From Cyclobacteriaceae bacterium (GTDB taxonomy: Bacteria > Bacteroidota > Bacteroidia > Cytophagales > Cyclobacteriaceae): 64,000 bases of DNA. Where the stretch lies: positions 1 through 64,000 of the forward strand of contig JAGQYM010000014.1 of the NCBI GenBank assembly GCA_020436085.1, given 5' to 3'. Shown here piece by piece: positions 42,238-49,838 of this stretch. Numbering within the stretch: the first letter of the stretch is position 1; each line of letters begins with the position of its first letter. A model generated the notes under the pieces. That model made no database searches and was not told the origin of the DNA. It worked only from the letters and a program-made list of their open reading frames with translations. A program made the position numbers and the translations under genes.

Positions 42238-43001
42238 TGAGGATTGTAAAATATGTTGCCCTTGATATTCTACGAAATCGCTTCGTGGTGCTTTATACTT
42301 TGTTCTTGTTACTGGTAACAGTAACCATGTTTAGCATAGAAGGTAATTCGGATAAGGCCATATTGAGTTTGTTAAACATAATTCTAATGGTCGTCCCTTT
42401 GGTAAGCATCATTTTTACTACGATTCACTTTTTCAACTCTTATGAATTCATAGAGTTGCTTCTTTCCCAACCAATAAATCGAAGGTCGATCTTTTTAAGT
42501 GAGTATCTGGCTATTGCAACTGCACTATGCGCTTCTTACGTGGTTGGAGTTGGCCTACCCATAACTTTTTTTAACCCAAGTATCGATACAGTTTACATGA
42601 TCATATCTGGTCTTTTGCTCACGTTTGTTTTTGTGTCGTTGGCCTTTTGCGCAGCAGTTCTTACCAGAGATAAAGCGAAAGGTATTGGTATTGCATTATT
42701 ATTCTGGTTTTACTTTTCATTGATATATGACGGGCTGATACTTTATGTCATCTATTCTTTTAATGACTACCCACTTGAAAAAGTAACATTGGCTTTGATT
42801 TCCTTGAATCCTGTCGATCTCGCTAGGATAATCATTCTGCTCAAACTGGACATTTCAGCTTTGATGGGTTACACGGGTGCATTTTACAAGCAGTTTTTTG
42901 GAAGCGGGTTAGGTATTGCATATTCGATTGGAATGCTCGGATTATGGGCGGGATTGCCATTGATTTTGTCACTGAGAAGGTTTCGAATGAAAGACATATA
43001 G
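42234..43001 (+). CDS. nosY: NosY ABC transporter membrane subunit
   Basis: 255 residues with six hydrophobic segments and the typical ABC-2 coupling stretch SYEFIELLLSQPINRRSIFLSEYLA. Forms the membrane part of NosDFY. A TGATGATG overlap with nosF ensures coupling. Last gene of the nos operon proper; a Crp/Fnr-type site starts 2 bp after its stop. Confidence 0.93.
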   Translation: MMRIVKYVALDILRNRFVVLYTLFLLLVTVTMFSIEGNSDKAILSLLNIILMVVPLVSIIFTTIHFFNSYEFIELLLSQPINRRSIFLSEYLAIATALCASYVVGVGLPITFFNPSIDTVYMIISGLLLTFVFVSLAFCAAVLTRDKAKGIGIALLFWFYFSLIYDGLILYVIYSFNDYPLEKVTLALISLNPVDLARIIILLKLDISALMGYTGAFYKQFFGSGLGIAYSIGMLGLWAGLPLILSLRRFRMKDI

Positions 43002-43002
43002 G

Positions 43003-43022
43003 TTTATGATCAAGGTCACAAA
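43003..43022 (+). promoter_or_regulatory. Second Crp/Fnr-type operator, before the fasciclin gene
   Basis: TTTATGA-N6-TCACAAA: the same arms as the site at 35873 with one base changed and the same TGA-N6-TCA core. Its centre is 37.5 bp before the end of GAAATTTG (43043-43050), a -7-like element one base off consensus, compared with 36.5 bp at the first site. Confidence 0.55.
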
Positions 43023-43138
43023 CAATTACTCCATCACGAATCGAAATTTGAACAAGGCATTCAATGACTAAAATCATTGCTCACTTAATTGATCAATACC
43101 AATTTTAATACATGTCCTCACCAACAAATTGTATCCAT

Positions 43139-43690
43139 ATGAAAACATCAAAGTTTGTAATAGTACTCATCGCAGCAAGCTTATTTGCCTGTAGTTCCGG
43201 AGATCAAAGTCAGTCAAACGCCAGTTCCACCGCCAACCAACCAGCGGATGGGGGCCAGGCTACAGTTCAGGATGACGTGTCTCAACAAAATATTGTTCAA
43301 GTCGCGGTGGGGTCAGCGGATCACACAACTTTAGTTGCTGCATTGAAGGCTGCTGAATATGTCGATGCACTGGCGAACGCTGGACCATTTACAGTCTTTG
43401 CTCCAACCAATGAGGCATTTAATCAACTGCCTCCTGGTACAGTTGATGATTTAGTTAAGCCAGAGAATCAATCCAAGCTTAGAAATATTTTGGAATACCA
43501 TGTTTACATTGGTGTTATTCGTGAGAACATGATGCGTGACGGTATGAAACTTAATCAGGCCAACACGAAAAATGTTACAGTGACGAAAAACGGTGATAAG
43601 TTCGCTGTAAATGGGGCCAATATGGTTGCGACTGTACCGTGTTCGAATGGCATCATCTATGTGATCGACAAAGTGTTGATTCCTGAGTAG
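43139..43690 (+). CDS. Fasciclin (FAS1) domain lipoprotein
   Basis: 183 residues from ATG 43139 (MKTSKFVIVL), which yields a lipobox LFAC (Cys18); an in-frame ATG at 43112 would bury the signal. After a Ser/Gln-rich linker comes one FAS1 domain: DHTTLVAALKAAEYVDAL, GPFTVFAPTNEAFNQLP, LEYHVYIG and a C-terminal NGIIYVIDKVLIPE. FAS1 proteins mediate adhesion or protein contacts. Shared operator type with the nos regulator suggests induction under the same conditions. Confidence 0.9.
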   Translation: MKTSKFVIVLIAASLFACSSGDQSQSNASSTANQPADGGQATVQDDVSQQNIVQVAVGSADHTTLVAALKAAEYVDALANAGPFTVFAPTNEAFNQLPPGTVDDLVKPENQSKLRNILEYHVYIGVIRENMMRDGMKLNQANTKNVTVTKNGDKFAVNGANMVATVPCSNGIIYVIDKVLIPE

Positions 43691-43691
43691 C

Positions 43692-43715
43692 AATTGTGGA
43701 GATTTCTCCACAATT
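43692..43715 (+). terminator. Hairpin after the fasciclin gene
   Basis: Perfect 11-bp repeat AATTGTGGAGA/TCTCCACAATT with a 2-nt centre, one base after the stop codon; followed by CATTCATGG, not a T-run. Likely transcript end. Confidence 0.55.
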
Positions 43716-43797
43716 CATTCATGGTTGTTGGCGATGGAGGCGTATTTACATTTCGAATAACCAATTTGAATACGGAGGCTTGCTTTTTGCTTTAATA

Positions 43798-43818
43798 GGC
43801 TGTAAATAATTTATAGCC
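43798..43818 (+). repeat. Inverted repeat in the 5' region of the beta-barrel gene
   Basis: GGCTGTAAAT and ATTTATAGCC pair over 10 bp with one G-U, ending 5 bp before the start codon. May affect translation or be an operator. Confidence 0.35.
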
Positions 43819-43823
43819 TTATT

Positions 43824-44348
43824 ATGCGAAAGACTCTTTTTATTACTACCTGTCTATTTCTTATCACCAGTGCACTCTTTGCGCAAGCGCCTCCAGGAAA
43901 AGGAGGTACGCAAATCAATGCAGGCCTTGGGTTTTCAACCTGGGGTGTACCAGTATATGTTGGTGCTGATTTTGGTATTCATCCCGCCATCACCATTGGG
44001 CCGAAACTCTCTTATAGAAACTATAATGACAATTTCCTTGGCGGTAAATACCGTCAATCGTTGACGGTGATTTCATTTAATGGTAATTATCATTTCAATG
44101 AGTTGCTTAATCTAACCAGTCAGTGGAACCTCTATGCGGGTGCGTCCCTTGGGTATTACATCTGGTCGGATGTGAGGTGGGATGGAAATCCTAACAATAA
44201 CTTCGGTGGTGAAGCCACAGGAATAGGCCTTGACCTTCAGGTGGGAGGTCGCTATTTCTTTAATGACAAGTGGGCGCTTAATCTGGAACTCGGTGGAGGT
44301 ACCGGATCAGGTGGAAGTTTTGGAGTGACGTACAAGCTGCAGAAGTAG
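43824..44348 (+). CDS. Small outer-membrane beta-barrel protein
   Basis: 174 residues, signal peptide ending LFAQ (about 1-20). Alternating hydrophobic and aromatic strands run through the protein (INAGLGFSTWGVPVYVGADFG; NLYAGASLGYYIW; WALNLELGGGTG), and it closes FGVTYKLQK. This fits an eight-stranded OMP_b-brl/OmpW-like barrel. No enzymatic motif; role unknown. Confidence 0.78.
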   Translation: MRKTLFITTCLFLITSALFAQAPPGKGGTQINAGLGFSTWGVPVYVGADFGIHPAITIGPKLSYRNYNDNFLGGKYRQSLTVISFNGNYHFNELLNLTSQWNLYAGASLGYYIWSDVRWDGNPNNNFGGEATGIGLDLQVGGRYFFNDKWALNLELGGGTGSGGSFGVTYKLQK

Positions 44349-44368
44349 ATTCTGTTCAAGATTCAGAG

Positions 44369-44405
44369 GGGGTTGTTCCGTCATAATGGAGCAACTCCTT
44401 TTTTT
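44369..44405 (+). terminator. Intrinsic terminator
   Basis: 11-bp stem with two G-U pairs (GGGGTTGTTCC/GGAGCAACTCC), 8-nt loop, followed by seven T. Ends the beta-barrel gene transcript. Confidence 0.85.
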
Positions 44406-44450
44406 GTGTTTATAGCTAAATGAAAATCCTTAACTTGAAAATAAAAAGCC

Positions 44451-44975
44451 ATGAAAAAATTGATTGCGTCACTACTGGTTTTGATTGGATTCAGTTCTTT
44501 TGGGCAAAGCCAAGACTGTCAGAGAATTGGTTTTGCAGATACCAATTACATATTACAGGTTTTGCCTGAATTTAATAAAGCACAAAATGACCTTCAAGTT
44601 GACATCAACCAATATGAGAAACAGTTTCAAGCTAAAATAGCAGAATACGAGAGTAAACTAAAGTTGTATCAACAAGGCTCATCTGCAATGATCGATATTG
44701 TTAGGCTTGACAAGGAAACTGAACTCAGACGAATTCAAGAATCTATAGAGAAATTTCAAGGCGATGTTCAAGTGGCATTGAGGAAGAGGGAGAGTGAGTT
44801 GCTCCAACCGATACTGAATAAGGTGGGTAGAGCTATAGATGCGGTCGCCCTGGAAAATGGATTTGACTTTATCTTGAATTCTAAGGTTGGGACCACTGAG
44901 ATCGTACAATTTGCCGATCAGAAATTCGATGTTTCAGATCTGGTGCTGGACAAGCTTGGTGTCGACAAAAAGTAG
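44451..44975 (+). CDS. Skp/OmpH-family periplasmic chaperone
   Basis: 174 residues: signal peptide (about 1-18), IGFADTNYILQVLPEFNKAQ at the N-terminus, a long charged coiled coil (about 45-110) forming the tentacle, and a C-terminal return strand segment (AVALENGFDFILN). Binds unfolded outer-membrane proteins in the periplasm. Single copy here, not next to bamA. Confidence 0.88.
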   Translation: MKKLIASLLVLIGFSSFGQSQDCQRIGFADTNYILQVLPEFNKAQNDLQVDINQYEKQFQAKIAEYESKLKLYQQGSSAMIDIVRLDKETELRRIQESIEKFQGDVQVALRKRESELLQPILNKVGRAIDAVALENGFDFILNSKVGTTEIVQFADQKFDVSDLVLDKLGVDKK

Positions 44976-45009
44976 CATTTTTTCTAACCAAGCTCTAATC
45001 TGTGACGTT

Positions 45010-45525
45010 GTGACAATCGCTGAGGCTCGCCAACTAATAAATACCGCCATTAAAGGATCGCCAGTAGAACATTGGGCTGACCTGGGATGCGGTGCCGGAA
45101 CTTTTACTTATGCTGTCGCTGAATTACTAGGGAAGGGAAGCCGAATTTTAGCCATTGACAAACTCACGCAATACCTTGCTAAGGAGCGTGCCCAGGTTGA
45201 GATTATATTTTCACAGTCTGATGTAGAACACCTGACACGCGACAAAGGAGAATTTGATGGGGTGATCATGGCTAATACTCTTCATTATATCAAAGACCAG
45301 CCTACATTCCTTCAAAAGCTTCATCCCTGGTTAAAGCCACATGGTAAAATTGTACTCGTAGAATACAATACCGAAAGAAGCAATCAGTGGGTACCGTATC
45401 CCATCACGTTTGAAAAGGCAAAATCTTTGTTGACGCAATCAGGGTTCAAAGACGTTACCAAGATCGGTGAAAGACCCTCTCTCTACCGAACTGATAACAT
45501 GTTTGCGTGCGTAGCTAGCGTTTAG
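45010..45525 (+). CDS. SAM-dependent methyltransferase
   Basis: 171 residues from GTG 45010. The open frame runs back into the chaperone gene, but the conserved fold begins at TIAEARQLI, so the GTG after the chaperone stop is preferred. Class I motifs: WADLGCGAGTFTYAVAEL (SAM loop), ILAIDK (acidic end of beta 2), FDGVIMANTLHYI. Substrate unknown. Convergent with osmC-like gene, 8 bp between ends. Confidence 0.8.
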   Translation: MTIAEARQLINTAIKGSPVEHWADLGCGAGTFTYAVAELLGKGSRILAIDKLTQYLAKERAQVEIIFSQSDVEHLTRDKGEFDGVIMANTLHYIKDQPTFLQKLHPWLKPHGKIVLVEYNTERSNQWVPYPITFEKAKSLLTQSGFKDVTKIGERPSLYRTDNMFACVASV

Positions 45526-45533
45526 ATCTTATT

Positions 45534-45989
45534 TCACAAAGCGGCCTCAAGATTTGCCATCAGCACCTTCGGTTTCATGGTTACCTTGGCGCTCACGGAG
45601 TTTGTAATCAGGCATGCTGCCTCAGCCTTTTCAAGAACACGAAAGGCCTTGGCCTCGTCTTTCTCATCTAAGATGGTAACAACAGGTTCGAGAATAACCT
45701 CGGTCATCTTATATTTTCCATCGACCTGATCCAGTTTTCCTGTGGCGGGACACGTGAAGCTTTCGAAATCAAGTTTGAAATTTTCAGCAATGGCAAGAAA
45801 AGTTGTCATCAAACAACTGCTGATAGCTGCGGTAAAAAGATGCTCCGGTGACCAAACTCCTTCTACTCCTTTCGGAAATGGGAGGGGAGTTGCGACCTCC
45901 AATTCTGAGTCCAGTTCGCGACTTGTGAGCAACCCCTGACGATCGCGTTGCCAGGAAAGATTGACTGAGTACGAATGTGTATAAGCCAT
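45534..45989 (-). CDS. OsmC-family peroxiredoxin-like protein
   Basis: 151 residues with the two family cysteines: Cys59 in ISSCLM and Cys126 in AACLITNS. SPEHLFTAAISSC is the typical N-terminal catalytic helix. Reduces organic hydroperoxides. Divergent from the CrtO-like gene. Confidence 0.9.
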   Translation of the reverse strand: MAYTHSYSVNLSWQRDRQGLLTSRELDSELEVATPLPFPKGVEGVWSPEHLFTAAISSCLMTTFLAIAENFKLDFESFTCPATGKLDQVDGKYKMTEVILEPVVTILDEKDEAKAFRVLEKAEAACLITNSVSAKVTMKPKVLMANLEAAL

Positions 45990-46033
45990 AACTGTAAATG
46001 TTTACACAAAGGAGCGCACTCTGTCTTTACCAG

Positions 46034-46085
46034 TCTATGATAAAAGTCACACAACCGGGTGAGTTTTAATAAATAGTTATTTTTG
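46034..46085 (+). promoter_or_regulatory. Candidate promoter of the CrtO-like gene with weak TGA-N6-TCA site
   Basis: TATTTTTG (46078-46085) matches TAnnTTTG and lies 20 bp before the TTG start. TCTATGA-N6-TCACACA at 46034-46053 has the Crp/Fnr core but weaker arms and a different distance (41.5 bp) to the -7 motif than the two nos-region sites. Confidence 0.4.
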
Positions 46086-46105
46086 CGCTCAATTGAACCT
46101 GCGCT

Positions 46106-46618
46106 TTGAAAAGGCAATTACTTAATCAGCTAATTAATATTTTTTGGACCGTACTTGCATTTGCACCAGTGTTGGCATTCTGGCTGGCAATTGGAATGAA
46201 TGTCTATTTCTATCTTTTCATTATCCCCAGTATTTGCCTGCTCTTCCTTCCAAATCATTTCTACGAGCGTTTACAACTTAGCGACCGCCCTGAAGACTAC
46301 CAGAGACTAGGATTAAAATTTTTTCGTAGGTACACTCAAGACGGGGATATCGTAAAGCAAATCCTAAGAAAAGACAATTCTCTTAAGTTGAGACGAACAA
46401 AAAAGGAGTTTGTGAACTACCATCGGACGATCGAGGTTTACGAGCGATACCACATGGTTTGTTTTGCTTTCTTTTTGCTTACGGGATTCTACGCTATCGC
46501 TCTGGCCAATTTTGCCATTTTCATCCTGATCACCATGGCAAACATTTTATACAATGTTATTCCATTGCTGTTGCAGCAATACAACAGGCTCCGAATTCAG
46601 CGATTGTTGACTGATTAG
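46106..46618 (+). CDS. Four-TM membrane protein, CrtO-like (putative acyltransferase)
   Basis: 170 residues with TM segments near 12-29, 33-48, 115-131 and 134-153. The central cytosolic loop has NHFYERLQL, then YQRLGLKFFRRYTQDGD, resembling the conserved loop of glycosyl-4,4'-diaponeurosporenoate acyltransferase (CrtO) proteins. The TTG start is forced: a TGA stop lies four codons upstream and the first ATG is inside TM1. Enzyme activity is a guess from family resemblance. Confidence 0.6.
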   Translation: MKRQLLNQLINIFWTVLAFAPVLAFWLAIGMNVYFYLFIIPSICLLFLPNHFYERLQLSDRPEDYQRLGLKFFRRYTQDGDIVKQILRKDNSLKLRRTKKEFVNYHRTIEVYERYHMVCFAFFLLTGFYAIALANFAIFILITMANILYNVIPLLLQQYNRLRIQRLLTD

Positions 46619-47370
46619 TTTAGTCTTCGAACTTTTATGTTGGCCGCACCAAGAATAATATTCTTGTTGATATGAGCGGGGCCGTCCAGCCTTATCTCTG
46701 GTTCACCGAATGCGCTAATCTTCAGTTCGTCTTGCGCATTGAGTGTTAGCGTGCCTTCGCCATAGAGTCGGGAGACAGCGGTATTGCTCGATAATTTTTG
46801 TGTATCGATTTCGTTTTCTCCAAACAGGCGATAGACCTGGTGTTCAACAGAGCCTCCATTGATTTTCACATGGTTTATTCCAAAAATTGAGGCTTTAAAT
46901 TTTTCGGTTTTCAAAGAAGCCAGAGATACCTCATTCTCGCCATATACTTTCAGTTTAAACTTGTCGCTCACTATGGCGCTTTCGCACTCCACACCTTTCT
47001 CACCACGAATCTCGATACCTCGCAGGTTTTTATAAGTGACGTACGCAGTCACGTAACGATGTCCATATCTAGAAACGGAGTGCTTCTGACCATTATAGTA
47101 GTATTTCTGCCTTTTTCCCACCAGGCGCGCATCATCCAAATAAATCAATAACCTCTTGCGCTTTACCTTCACGTTTACCACAGCAGGATCAATGTCGCTA
47201 TAATCAAAGCGGATTGATTCAGCCTCACCCTGTTGAAGCACGACTTTGACAAATTGAGAAGCCATTATTCGGTCAAAGTGTTCCAATGACTGAGCTTCTC
47301 CTTGTGCAATGGATTTCGCTAAAGGGAAGAGAATCAGGGCTGTAAATAAGGTCAATGAGGCGCGTTTCAT
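46615..47370 (-). CDS. Exported DUF2807-like (GIN-domain) protein
   Basis: 251 residues from ATG 47370 (MKRASLTLFTAL), giving a signal peptide ending SIAQ. The body is beta-helix-like with the FDRIMASQFVKVVLQQGEAESIRF opening and repeated short strands (IEIRGEKGVECESAIVSDKFKLKVYGENEVSL), as in putative auto-transporter head GIN domain proteins. Cell-envelope location; role unknown. Its 3' end overlaps the CrtO-like stop by 4 bp (convergent). Confidence 0.75.
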   Translation of the reverse strand: MKRASLTLFTALILFPLAKSIAQGEAQSLEHFDRIMASQFVKVVLQQGEAESIRFDYSDIDPAVVNVKVKRKRLLIYLDDARLVGKRQKYYYNGQKHSVSRYGHRYVTAYVTYKNLRGIEIRGEKGVECESAIVSDKFKLKVYGENEVSLASLKTEKFKASIFGINHVKINGGSVEHQVYRLFGENEIDTQKLSSNTAVSRLYGEGTLTLNAQDELKISAFGEPEIRLDGPAHINKNIILGAANIKVRRLN

Positions 47371-47439
47371 AATGTTAAATTTAGCAATACTGACCCATAG
47401 ATGCATCTGCATCCCCGGAAGTTGCATCGTTTTTCAAAA

Positions 47440-49809
47440 TTATTCCGAACGCAGAGATTTGACTGGATTGTCGACAGCTGCTCTCAAGGCTTGCATACTT
47501 ACAATTCCGATGGCCAGGACGAAGGCCAGGCCTCCCGCCAAGGGGAACGTCCACCATGGAATATCGACCCGATATGGATAGCGTTCCAGGAAGCTGTCCA
47601 TGGCATACCATGCGATGGGCCCCGAAATTACGAAGGCCATAATCACCAAACGGCTGAAATCGCGGGAAATCATAACGACCACCGCTGCAACAGTTGCGCC
47701 CAATACTTTTCTGATGCCAATTTCTTTGGTACGCTGCTCGGCTGTAAATGCAGCAAGCCCAAATAAGCCAAGACCAGTAATAAACATTGCAAGGAAGGCA
47801 AACAGATTCGCCAACTTACCGATCAGGTCAATCGTGGTAAATTTCTTCTTGAACTCCACATCGGCAAAGCTGTATTCAAATGGATATGCGGGATTCAATT
47901 GAGCAAAGATGTTGCTGACTTTCTCGAGTGACCCCTGCAAGTCATCAGTTTTTGATAGACGAATTGTAACTGATGAGATCCAGTCTCTATCCATTATCAT
48001 AAATAGTGGTCCCACGGCACGAAAGGGAGAACCCATTAAAGTATTGTCAACCACTCCAATTAACTCCCGTTTTCCACCCCAAAGATCAAGTTGTTGTCCG
48101 ATAGGATCTTCAAGTCCCATTATATCAAGCGCTGCCTGATTTACCATAATGGCGGCAGTGTCACTTTTGAAGTCCTCCGAAAAATCTCTGCCTTGAAGCA
48201 CTTTGATTCCCATGGTTTTCGTGTAGTCATATTCCGTGGCAACGGTGGCAAATATTACTCTGAGATCCTCCGGCTTTCCTGGCCATCCCATAAAATTATT
48301 AGACCATATCTCAGTTATTGGGCTGTTGCTGCGAGTCACGGACTCCACTACTCCCGTCCGCAACAGCTCCTGTTTTATCGTGTTATAGTTTTCTCTAAGC
48401 TCATTGTTGTATTGAACCGTTATCAAGTTTTCCTGGTCGTAACCGAGATCTCGATTCTTTACGTGTTGTATTTGATAGTAGACGACAATAGTACCCACGA
48501 TCAAGATGATCGAAAAACCAAACTGTAGTGTAACCAAAATTTTGCGTGGTAAACTCGCGCTCTTACCTACCTGTATTTTTCCTTTCAGCACCTTCACCAC
48601 ATTAAATGAAGAAAGGTATAGGGCGGGATAACTTCCAGACACCAGACCGGTTATTAAAATAACTGCCAAAGTGAAAATCCAGAATTGTGAAGAGAGATAG
48701 GGTACAAACAGATGCTTTTCCACGAGGTCGTTATAAAATGGAAGTACGCCTTCGACCAGAAAAATTGCCAACACATACGCGATGGCCGTAATGAGAAGTG
48801 ATTCACCAAGAAATTGAGCTACCAACTCCTGACGTTTCGATCCGACAGATTTGCGAATGCCTACCTCGCGTGCGCGCCTCTCTGACCTCGCGGTCGCGAG
48901 ATTCATGAAATTGATACACGCAATAACAATGATGAAAATGGCGATGACGCTAAACATATTCACATAGTCAATCATTCCGCCTGCTTCCTGGCCATTTTCA
49001 AAATCGGAATGAAGTCGCCAGCGACTTAGAGGATGAAGGAATAATTCTTTTTTTACTTTATCCTCTTTTTGCTTCACCATGAGCAGGTCTCGGATTTGCG
49101 ACTCAACATCATCGGGGTTTTTCCCTTTAGGAAGTTCTACGAAAGTTTGGAACGAACTATTGCCCCAGTTGTGCTCAGCATTCTTTGCCCACTCCTGCGT
49201 GGCAACCATCAATGCGAAAGGAGTGAGGTAATCAAATTCGAAGGAGGAATTGGATGGAATATCCTTGAGGATTCCCGTCACTTTTACATCCGAGCTGTTG
49301 TCCATCTTAATGAGCTTATTGATCGGATCTTCATCGCCAAATAAACTTCGTGCAGAGGACTCGGTAAGTACAATAGAATATGTATCGTCAAGTACGTTTT
49401 CTGCGGAGCCAGTCACTAGTGGAAACTCGAACATTTCAAGGAACTCGGAACTCGCATAGTATCCTCGTTTGTTCAGCTTTTTGTCACCGACCGTGAGCAG
49501 GTGGGTTCCGCCCCAATCGGAGATGGCTGTATTTTTAATATCACTGAACTCTTCTTTGAGTGCGGTCTTTAGTGGTTGCGGTGTAGAAATCCAGGAATTG
49601 ATCTTTCCATCGAAATGTGCATTCGTCCAAACCTGATAGAGTTCGCTGACTTTTGGATGAAATCGATCGTAAGAGGTCTCGTCTTTCACCCAGAGTACGA
49701 TCAGAATGGTGCAGGCAATCCCAACTGCCAGACCAGTGATATTAATAAATGAGTAGATAGAGTTTTTCATCAAACTCCGTATCGCAACTTTAAAATAGTT
49801 CTTCAGCAT
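47440..49809 (-). CDS. MacB/FtsX-type orphan ABC permease 6
   Basis: 789 residues. First TM in SFINITGLAVGIACTILIVL, first FtsX loop NLATARSERRAREVGIRKSVGS, second EIGIRKVLGAT, end NPVKSLRSE. It follows permease 7 by 29 bp on the same strand, so the two are probably one transcript and perhaps form a heteromeric pair. No ATPase gene is near. Confidence 0.9.
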   Translation of the reverse strand: MLKNYFKVAIRSLMKNSIYSFINITGLAVGIACTILIVLWVKDETSYDRFHPKVSELYQVWTNAHFDGKINSWISTPQPLKTALKEEFSDIKNTAISDWGGTHLLTVGDKKLNKRGYYASSEFLEMFEFPLVTGSAENVLDDTYSIVLTESSARSLFGDEDPINKLIKMDNSSDVKVTGILKDIPSNSSFEFDYLTPFALMVATQEWAKNAEHNWGNSSFQTFVELPKGKNPDDVESQIRDLLMVKQKEDKVKKELFLHPLSRWRLHSDFENGQEAGGMIDYVNMFSVIAIFIIVIACINFMNLATARSERRAREVGIRKSVGSKRQELVAQFLGESLLITAIAYVLAIFLVEGVLPFYNDLVEKHLFVPYLSSQFWIFTLAVILITGLVSGSYPALYLSSFNVVKVLKGKIQVGKSASLPRKILVTLQFGFSIILIVGTIVVYYQIQHVKNRDLGYDQENLITVQYNNELRENYNTIKQELLRTGVVESVTRSNSPITEIWSNNFMGWPGKPEDLRVIFATVATEYDYTKTMGIKVLQGRDFSEDFKSDTAAIMVNQAALDIMGLEDPIGQQLDLWGGKRELIGVVDNTLMGSPFRAVGPLFMIMDRDWISSVTIRLSKTDDLQGSLEKVSNIFAQLNPAYPFEYSFADVEFKKKFTTIDLIGKLANLFAFLAMFITGLGLFGLAAFTAEQRTKEIGIRKVLGATVAAVVVMISRDFSRLVIMAFVISGPIAWYAMDSFLERYPYRVDIPWWTFPLAGGLAFVLAIGIVSMQALRAAVDNPVKSLRSE

Positions 49810-49838
49810 AATGTCTTTTAATTCTGTCGGTTTTTCAA

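Noticed and set aside
41512..43001. NosF as ATPase partner of the orphan permeases.
   Set aside because: It is translationally coupled to nosD and nosY, which form their own complex; the permeases are not in this operon.
43112..43138. ATG 43112 as start of the fasciclin gene.
   Set aside because: It would place nine residues before a textbook lipoprotein signal that begins at 43139.
44887..45009. Methyltransferase start inside the chaperone gene.
   Set aside because: The upstream part reads as a shadow of the chaperone frame; the conserved fold begins after GTG 45010.
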